Below, piece by piece: positions 58,915-64,000 of a stretch of 64,000 nucleotides of DNA (the first letter of the stretch is position 1; every line of letters starts with the position of its first letter). Source of the DNA: Streptomyces stelliscabiei. GTDB lineage: Bacteria > Actinomycetota > Actinomycetes > Streptomycetales > Streptomycetaceae. Under the pieces are notes generated by a model. That model did no database searches. It was given only the letters and a program-made list of their open reading frames with translations, and was not told the DNA's origin. The translations under genes and the position numbers were made by a program. The stretch covers positions 7,440,001-7,504,000 of the forward strand of contig NZ_JADBGF010000001.1 of assembly GCF_014873495.1 (NCBI RefSeq), in the 5' to 3' direction.

Positions 58915-60162
58915 ATGGAGCAGTACGAGCCCGACCGCCTGTCGCCGGCCCAAGCGGCCGCCGTGCGGCGCAGCTTCCGCAACGGCCGGGCCGCCATGAC
59001 ACGGCGGTCCCTGTTGCGCGCCTCCGCGGGCGGCGCGCTCGCGGTCGGCGGCCTCGGGACGCTGAGCGCCTGCGGCATCCCCGCGGCCGGCACCACTCGG
59101 GGCGGCGTCTCCGCGGAGGACCACTCGGCCGAGGAGAAGACCGTCAACTTCTCCAACTGGACCGAGTACATCGACGTGGACGAGAGCGAGAAGCACCACC
59201 CCACGCTCGACCAGTTCAGGAAGCGGACCGGTATCTCGGTCAAGTACACCGAGGACATCAACGACAACGTCGAGTTCTTCGGGAAGATCAAGCCGCAGCT
59301 GGCCGCGGGGCAGGACACCGGGCGCGACATCATCGTCCTCACCGACTGGCTCGCCGCCCGGCTCATCCGCCTCGGATGGGTCCAGAAACTGGACGCCTCC
59401 AACCTGCCGCACGCCTATGCCAACCTGTCCGCGCAGTTCCGCGACCCGGACTGGGACCCGGGGCGGGCCTACTCCTATGTCTGGCAGGGCATCTCGACCG
59501 TCATCGCCTACAACAAGAAGGCCCTCGACGGCCAGGAGGTGAAGTCGATCTCCGACCTGCTCGACAACGACAAGCTCAAGGGCCGGGTCGGCTTCCTGTC
59601 GGAGATGCGCGACAGCATCGGCATGACCCTGCTCGACATGGGCAAGGACCCGGCGAACTTCACCGCCGACGACTACGACGCGGCGATCGCGCGGCTCCAG
59701 AAGGCCGTCGACAAGGGGCAGATCCGCCGCTTCACCGGCAACGACTACACCTCCGACCTGACCAGCGGCGACTTCGCGGCCTGTGTCGCCTGGGCCGGTG
59801 ACGTGGTCCAGCTGAAGGCGGACAGCCCGGACATCGACTTCATCATCCCCGAGAGCGGATACATGACGTCGACCGACAACATGCTGATCCCCAACAAGGC
59901 CCGTCACAAGACGAACGCCGAGCGGTTGATCGACTTCTACTACCAGCCCCGGCCGGCCGCCGAGCTCGCCGCGTACATCAACTACGTGTCGCCCGTCGAC
60001 GGGGTGAAGCCCGAGCTGGAGAAGATCGACCCGGATGCGGCGAACAACCCGCTGATCATCCCCGACAAGGCCATGGCCGCGAAGTCGCACGCCTTCCGCT
60101 CGCTGAGCTCGAAGGAAGAGACGGCATTTGAACAGAAGTTCGCAAAGCTGACGGGGGCGTGA
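58915..60162 (+). CDS. potD: spermidine/putrescine-type ABC substrate-binding lipoprotein
   Basis: A 415-residue binding protein. Residues ~28-55 carry a twin-arginine-like signal (TRRSLLRASAGGALAVGGLG) ending in the lipobox LSAC, so it is probably a Tat-exported lipoprotein, with an unusually long N-terminus of ~27 residues. The mature part has NWTEYIDVDE and VKYTEDINDNVEFFGKI as in PotD proteins. ATG 58915. It is first of potDABC; the stop overlaps the potA start (GTGA). Confidence 0.88.
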   Translation: MEQYEPDRLSPAQAAAVRRSFRNGRAAMTRRSLLRASAGGALAVGGLGTLSACGIPAAGTTRGGVSAEDHSAEEKTVNFSNWTEYIDVDESEKHHPTLDQFRKRTGISVKYTEDINDNVEFFGKIKPQLAAGQDTGRDIIVLTDWLAARLIRLGWVQKLDASNLPHAYANLSAQFRDPDWDPGRAYSYVWQGISTVIAYNKKALDGQEVKSISDLLDNDKLKGRVGFLSEMRDSIGMTLLDMGKDPANFTADDYDAAIARLQKAVDKGQIRRFTGNDYTSDLTSGDFAACVAWAGDVVQLKADSPDIDFIIPESGYMTSTDNMLIPNKARHKTNAERLIDFYYQPRPAAELAAYINYVSPVDGVKPELEKIDPDAANNPLIIPDKAMAAKSHAFRSLSSKEETAFEQKFAKLTGA

Positions 60163-61325
60163 TCACCGTGACGAACAAGACCACCGAGCACAGCGGGGAC
60201 GTCCGCCTCTCCGGCATCAGCAAGACCTACGACAACGGCTTCACCGCCGTACACCCGCTGGACCTGACCGTTCCCCAGGGCTCCTTCTTCGCCCTGCTCG
60301 GCGCCTCCGGCTGCGGCAAGACGACCACCCTGCGCATGATCGCCGGTCTGGAGGAGCCCACCACGGGCACCGTGCACCTCGGTGACCAGGAGGTCACCCG
60401 GCTGCCGCCCTACAAGCGGCCGGTGAACACCGTCTTCCAGTCGTACGCCCTCTTCCCGCACCTCGACATCTTCGAGAACGTGGCTTTCGGTCTGCGCCGG
60501 CGCGGCATCAAGTCGGTGAAGAAGCAGGTCGAGGACATGCTGGAGCTCGTGCAGCTGGGGGAGCAGGCGCGCAAGAAGCCGCACCAGCTCTCCGGCGGCC
60601 AGCAGCAGCGCGTCGCCGTCGCCCGGGCGCTGATCAACACGCCCAAGGTGCTGCTCCTGGACGAGCCGCTCGGCGCCCTCGACCTCAAGCTGCGCCGCCA
60701 GATGCAGCTGGAGCTCAAGCGCATCCAGACCGAGGTCGGCATCACCTTCGTGCACGTCACGCACGACCAGGAGGAGGCCATGACCATGGCCGACACGGTC
60801 GCCGTGATGAACGGCGGCAGGGTCGAGCAGCTCGGCTCGCCGACCGACCTGTACGAGAACCCGCAGACCACCTTCGTCGCCAACTTCCTCGGCACCTCCA
60901 ACCTCATCGAGGCCGAGGTCGACTCCCGCATCGGCGGCGAGATCGTGCTGAAGGCGGGCGGCGGCAAGCTGGTGCTGCCCGAGGCGCGGTACTCCGGGCC
61001 GACCGCGACCGGCGGCAGGGTGCTGGTCGGCGTCCGCCCCGAGAAGATCTCCCTCACCCACGCCGACGAGGCGGGCGAGATCCCGGTGGGCCGCAACCGG
61101 ATCACCGGCAAGATCGCCGACTCCTCCTTCATCGGCGTCTCCACGCAGTACGTCATCGACAGCCCCGTCTGCCCCGAGTTCGAGGTCTACGCCCAGAACA
61201 TCGACCGTGACGACCGGCTGGTGCCCGGCGCCGAGGTCGTCCTGCACTGGAACCCGGCCCACACCTTCGGGCTGGACGCCGCCCAGGACATCGACGCCGG
61301 CATCCAGGAAGAGGCGACGCTCTGA
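60159..61325 (+). CDS. potA: polyamine ABC transporter ATP-binding protein
   Basis: A 388-residue ATPase: Walker A GASGCGKTTTLRMIAGL near residue 50, Q-loop TVFQSYALF, signature LSGGQQQRVAVARAL near 146, Walker B VLLLDEPLGALD, H-loop VTHDQEEAM, then a ~110-residue TOBE regulatory domain (VGVRPEKISL). This is the standard PotA layout. GTG 60159 overlaps the potD stop; its own stop overlaps potB (TGATG). Confidence 0.93.
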   Translation: MITVTNKTTEHSGDVRLSGISKTYDNGFTAVHPLDLTVPQGSFFALLGASGCGKTTTLRMIAGLEEPTTGTVHLGDQEVTRLPPYKRPVNTVFQSYALFPHLDIFENVAFGLRRRGIKSVKKQVEDMLELVQLGEQARKKPHQLSGGQQQRVAVARALINTPKVLLLDEPLGALDLKLRRQMQLELKRIQTEVGITFVHVTHDQEEAMTMADTVAVMNGGRVEQLGSPTDLYENPQTTFVANFLGTSNLIEAEVDSRIGGEIVLKAGGGKLVLPEARYSGPTATGGRVLVGVRPEKISLTHADEAGEIPVGRNRITGKIADSSFIGVSTQYVIDSPVCPEFEVYAQNIDRDDRLVPGAEVVLHWNPAHTFGLDAAQDIDAGIQEEATL

Positions 61326-62254
61326 TGGCGACGCTCACCGAGGCGCCGCCGCCTCTGACCCCGACCGCGCCCGAGAAGAAGCCGCCACGCAGGAGGGGCC
61401 GCCTCACGCCGTACTGGCTGCTGCTGCCCGGCATCCTCTGGCTGGTCGTCTTCTTCGCGCTGCCGATGATCTACCAGGCCTCCACGTCCGTGCAGACGGG
61501 CTCCCTGGAGGAGGGCTACAAGGTCACCTGGCACTTCGCCACCTACTGGGACGCGCTGTCCGAGTACTGGCCGCAGTTCCTGCGCTCGATCCTGTACGCC
61601 GGCGCCGCCACGATCCTGTGCCTCGTCCTCGGCTACCCGCTCGCGTACCTCATCGCGTTCCGCGCGGGACGCTGGCGGAACCTGATCATGATCCTGGTGA
61701 TCGCGCCGTTCTTCACCAGCTTCCTGATCCGCACCCTCGCCTGGAAGACGATCCTCGCGGACGGCGGCCCGGTCGTCGGCGCCCTCAACACCCTGCACGT
61801 CCTGGACGTCACCGACTGGCTCGGCTGGACGGCCGGCGACCGCGTGCTGGCCACGCCGCTCGCGGTGGTGTGCGGTCTGACCTACAACTTCCTGCCGTTC
61901 ATGATCCTTCCGCTCTACACCTCCCTGGAGCGCATCGACGGACGGCTGCACGAGGCCGCGGGCGATCTGTACGCCAAGCCGGTCACCACCTTCCGCAAGG
62001 TGACCTTCCCGCTGTCGATGCCGGGCGTGGTCTCCGGCACGCTCTTGACCTTCATCCCGGCGGCCGGTGACTACGTCAACGCGGACCTGCTCGGATCCAC
62101 GGACACACGCATGGTCGGAAACGTGATCCAGACGCAGTTCCTGCGCATCCTGGACTACCCGACGGCCGCGGCCCTCTCCTTCATCCTGATGGCCGCGATT
62201 CTCTTCATGGTCACGCTCTACATCCGCAGGTCGGGGACGGAGGATCTGGTTTAA
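61325..62254 (+). CDS. potB: polyamine ABC transporter permease PotB
   Basis: A 309-residue permease of the binding-protein-dependent family with six membrane segments and a ~30-residue N-terminal cytoplasmic start. The EAA-type loop is EAAGDLYAKPVTTFRKVTFP near residue 210. The ATG overlaps the potA stop. Its last codon is directly followed by the potC ATG. Confidence 0.93.
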   Translation: MATLTEAPPPLTPTAPEKKPPRRRGRLTPYWLLLPGILWLVVFFALPMIYQASTSVQTGSLEEGYKVTWHFATYWDALSEYWPQFLRSILYAGAATILCLVLGYPLAYLIAFRAGRWRNLIMILVIAPFFTSFLIRTLAWKTILADGGPVVGALNTLHVLDVTDWLGWTAGDRVLATPLAVVCGLTYNFLPFMILPLYTSLERIDGRLHEAAGDLYAKPVTTFRKVTFPLSMPGVVSGTLLTFIPAAGDYVNADLLGSTDTRMVGNVIQTQFLRILDYPTAAALSFILMAAILFMVTLYIRRSGTEDLV

Positions 62255-63055
62255 ATGGCCTTCGCCAACTGGCTCAGGCGCCATCTCGTCGTCATCGCGG
62301 GACTGTGCACGCTCGGTTATCTGCTGCTGCCGAACGTCGTCGTCACGGTGTTCTCCTTCAACAAACCGAAGGGCCGCTTCAACTACCAGTGGCAGCAGTT
62401 CTCCACGGACGCCTGGCAGGACCCCTGCGGAGTCGTCGGCATGTGCGGCTCGCTCTCCCTCAGCCTCCAGATCGCGTTCTGGGCGACGCTCGGCGCGACC
62501 GTCCTCGGCACGTTGATCGCCTTCGCGCTGGTCCGCTACCGCTTCCGGGCACGCGGCGCCGTGAACTCGCTGATCTTCCTGCCGATGGCGATGCCCGAGG
62601 TCGTCATGGCGGCCTCCCTGCTCACCCTGTTTCTCAACATGGGCGCGCAGCTGGGCTTCTGGACCGTCCTCATCGCGCACATCATGTTCTGCCTGAGCTT
62701 CGTCGTCACGGCGGTCAAGGCGCGGGTGATGTCGATGGACCCGCGCCTGGAGCAGGCCGCCCAGGACCTCTACGCCGGGCCCTTCCAGACCTTCATCAGG
62801 GTCACCCTGCCGATCGCCGCCCCCGGAATCGCCGCGGGCGCGATGCTCGCCTTCGCACTCTCCTTCGACGATTTCATCATCACCAATTTCAACGCGGGCT
62901 CGACCGTCACCTTCCCCATGTTCGTCTGGGGTTCGGCGCAGCGCGGCACGCCCGTCCAGATCAATGTCATCGGTACGGCCATGTTCCTGGTCGCCGTCCT
63001 GCTGGTGCTGGTCTCCATGGTCATCGGCAACCGCCGTGACAAGCAGAAGGCATAG
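62255..63055 (+). CDS. potC: polyamine ABC transporter permease PotC
   Basis: A 266-residue permease with six membrane segments, paired with PotB. It starts MAFANWLRRHLVVIAGLCTLGYLLL, and its EAA-type loop is EQAAQDLYAGPFQTFIRVTLP near residue 168. The later FAFALSFDDFIITNF-like ALSFDDFIITNFNAG is typical of PotC. It begins directly at the end of potB (TAAATG), without spacing. The FAD oxidoreductase gene follows 34 bases on. Confidence 0.93.
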   Translation: MAFANWLRRHLVVIAGLCTLGYLLLPNVVVTVFSFNKPKGRFNYQWQQFSTDAWQDPCGVVGMCGSLSLSLQIAFWATLGATVLGTLIAFALVRYRFRARGAVNSLIFLPMAMPEVVMAASLLTLFLNMGAQLGFWTVLIAHIMFCLSFVVTAVKARVMSMDPRLEQAAQDLYAGPFQTFIRVTLPIAAPGIAAGAMLAFALSFDDFIITNFNAGSTVTFPMFVWGSAQRGTPVQINVIGTAMFLVAVLLVLVSMVIGNRRDKQKA

Positions 63056-63089
63056 GCCTTTCGCGCACCTTCCGTAGGGAGTTGAAATC

Positions 63090-64000
63090 ATGGCCCCGAG
63101 CGCCATGAGCCGTTGGACGAAGTCGCTCTCCGAAGCCCAGCCGGTCCCGTACTGGCTCGAAGACCCGGGCCAACCCCGCCCCGAGCCCGCGCTCACCGGC
63201 GCGGAGACCTGCGACCTGCTGGTCGTCGGCGGTGGCTACAGCGGACTGTGGACCGCGCTGCTCGCCAAGGAGCGCGACCCGGGACGGGACGTCGTCCTGC
63301 TGGAGGGCCGTGAGGTGGGCTGGGCCGCCTCCGGCCGCAACGGCGGCTTCTGTGCCGCCTCGCTCACCCACGGCCTGGCCAACGGGCTCGCCCGCTGGCC
63401 CGACGAGATCCACACGCTGGAGGAACTGGGCGCCCGCAACCTCGACGAGATCGAGGCGGCGGTCGCCCGGCACGGCCTGGACTGCGACTTCGAACGCACC
63501 GGCGAGATCGACGTCGCCACCGAGCCCTACCAGGCCCGGGAACTGCGGGACTGGTACGACGAGATCGCCGGCAAGGGCCTCGCCGACGGCGTCGAGTTCC
63601 TGGACGCCGACGCGGTCCGCGAGCAGGTCGCCTCTCCGACCTTCCGGGCGGGCCTGTACGACCGCCGGGGCGTCGCCATGCTGCACCCCGCCAAACTCGC
63701 CTGGGGTCTCAAGCGGGCCTGCCTGAACCTCGGCGTCCGCGTCTACGAGCACACCCCCGCGCTGAACCTGAAGGCGTACGGCCCCGGCATGGCCGTCCGT
63801 ACTCCCTACGGTCAGGTCCGTACCCGGCAGGTGGCGCTCGGCACGAACATCTTCCCCAGCCTGGTCAGGCGCGTCCGCGCGTACACCGTCCCGGTCTACG
63901 ACTACGCCCTGATGACGGAGCCGCTGACCGCCGAGCAGCTGGCGTCGGTCGGCTGGAAGAACCGGCAGGGGCTCGGGGACTCGGCGAACCAGTTCCACTA
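63090..64000 (+). CDS. FAD-dependent amine/amino-acid oxidoreductase, 5' part
   Basis: This frame is open from ATG 63090 to the window end, ~303 residues, so the 3' end is missing. The FAD-binding Rossmann fold is LLVVGGGYSGLWTALLAKE near residue 45, followed by VLLEGREVGWAASGRNGGF as in the DAO/gamma-glutamylputrescine oxidase family. HPAKLAWGLKRACL is also family-typical. Position right after potDABC suggests oxidation of gamma-glutamyl- or free polyamines, with the aldehyde going to the dehydrogenase at 57.3 kb. The exact substrate is unknown. Confidence 0.88.
   Translation, partial: MAPSAMSRWTKSLSEAQPVPYWLEDPGQPRPEPALTGAETCDLLVVGGGYSGLWTALLAKERDPGRDVVLLEGREVGWAASGRNGGFCAASLTHGLANGLARWPDEIHTLEELGARNLDEIEAAVARHGLDCDFERTGEIDVATEPYQARELRDWYDEIAGKGLADGVEFLDADAVREQVASPTFRAGLYDRRGVAMLHPAKLAWGLKRACLNLGVRVYEHTPALNLKAYGPGMAVRTPYGQVRTRQVALGTNIFPSLVRRVRAYTVPVYDYALMTEPLTAEQLASVGWKNRQGLGDSANQFH

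Noticed and set aside
1..64000. CRISPR arrays, insertion sequences, prophage genes or biosynthetic clusters
   Set aside because: No regularly spaced repeats, transposase or phage genes, or polyketide/peptide synthase genes were found; the window is conserved core.

Overview
The window is chromosomal DNA of a Streptomyces-type actinomycete. It is very GC-rich, its genes strongly prefer G or C at third codon positions, and GTG and TTG starts are common. It carries markers typical of the genus: the sporulation sigma factor whiG, the developmental repressor nsdA, four tandem type I signal peptidases and an LAETG sortase substrate. The gene order matches, from memory and unchecked by alignment, the S. 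coelicolor chromosome from smc (about SCO5577) to the polyamine genes (about SCO5670). It is conserved core-arm sequence. I see no insertion sequence, prophage, integron, CRISPR array, tRNA or rRNA gene.

Layout. 1-5.1 kb: end of smc, glucose permease glcP, a luciferase-like monooxygenase facing it across a shared terminator, ftsY, and a small prim-pol-domain protein. 5.6-13.3 kb: nsdA, the nitrogen-control operon amtB-glnK-glnD behind a GlnR box, and ffh. 13.6-16.9 kb: a methyltransferase, a short archaeal/eukaryote-type prolyl-tRNA synthetase and a SprT-like zinc protein. 17.3-28.9 kb: the rpsP-khpA-rimM-trmD-rplS ribosome block, sipWXYZ, Nudix, DUF2469, yraN, yifB, dprA, then whiG. 29-36.8 kb: TetR regulator, M23-like peptidase, rpsB-tsf-pyrH-frr-cdsA and rlmN.

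36.9-40.9 kb is a thiamine uptake operon (thiBPQ) behind a TPP riboswitch with a strong attenuator hairpin. 41-46 kb runs mostly on the minus strand: the LAETG wall protein, a LOG-family protein, a VOC protein and a two-gene ABC transporter. 46.2-49.7 kb and 57.3-64 kb hold two halves of a probable polyamine/GABA catabolism system: an aminotransferase with its Lrp-type regulator and a divergent aldehyde dehydrogenase, then a second aldehyde dehydrogenase, a spermidine/putrescine-type ABC importer (potDABC) and an FAD amine oxidoreductase cut by the window end. Between them lie YceI, a small membrane protein, an ECF sigma factor fused to a zinc anti-sigma-like motif, membrane segments and a large C-terminal domain, a GDPD, a probable aminodeoxyfutalosine deaminase, a DUF4190 protein and a NADAR protein.

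The best candidates for something less described are the self-contained ECF sigma/receptor fusion with its coupled 25-codon upstream ORF, the DnaA-box pair upstream of yraN, the out-of-frame overlap of sipX into sipY, the perfect 15-bp palindrome in front of the luciferase-like gene, and the hairpins inside the ribosomal operons.
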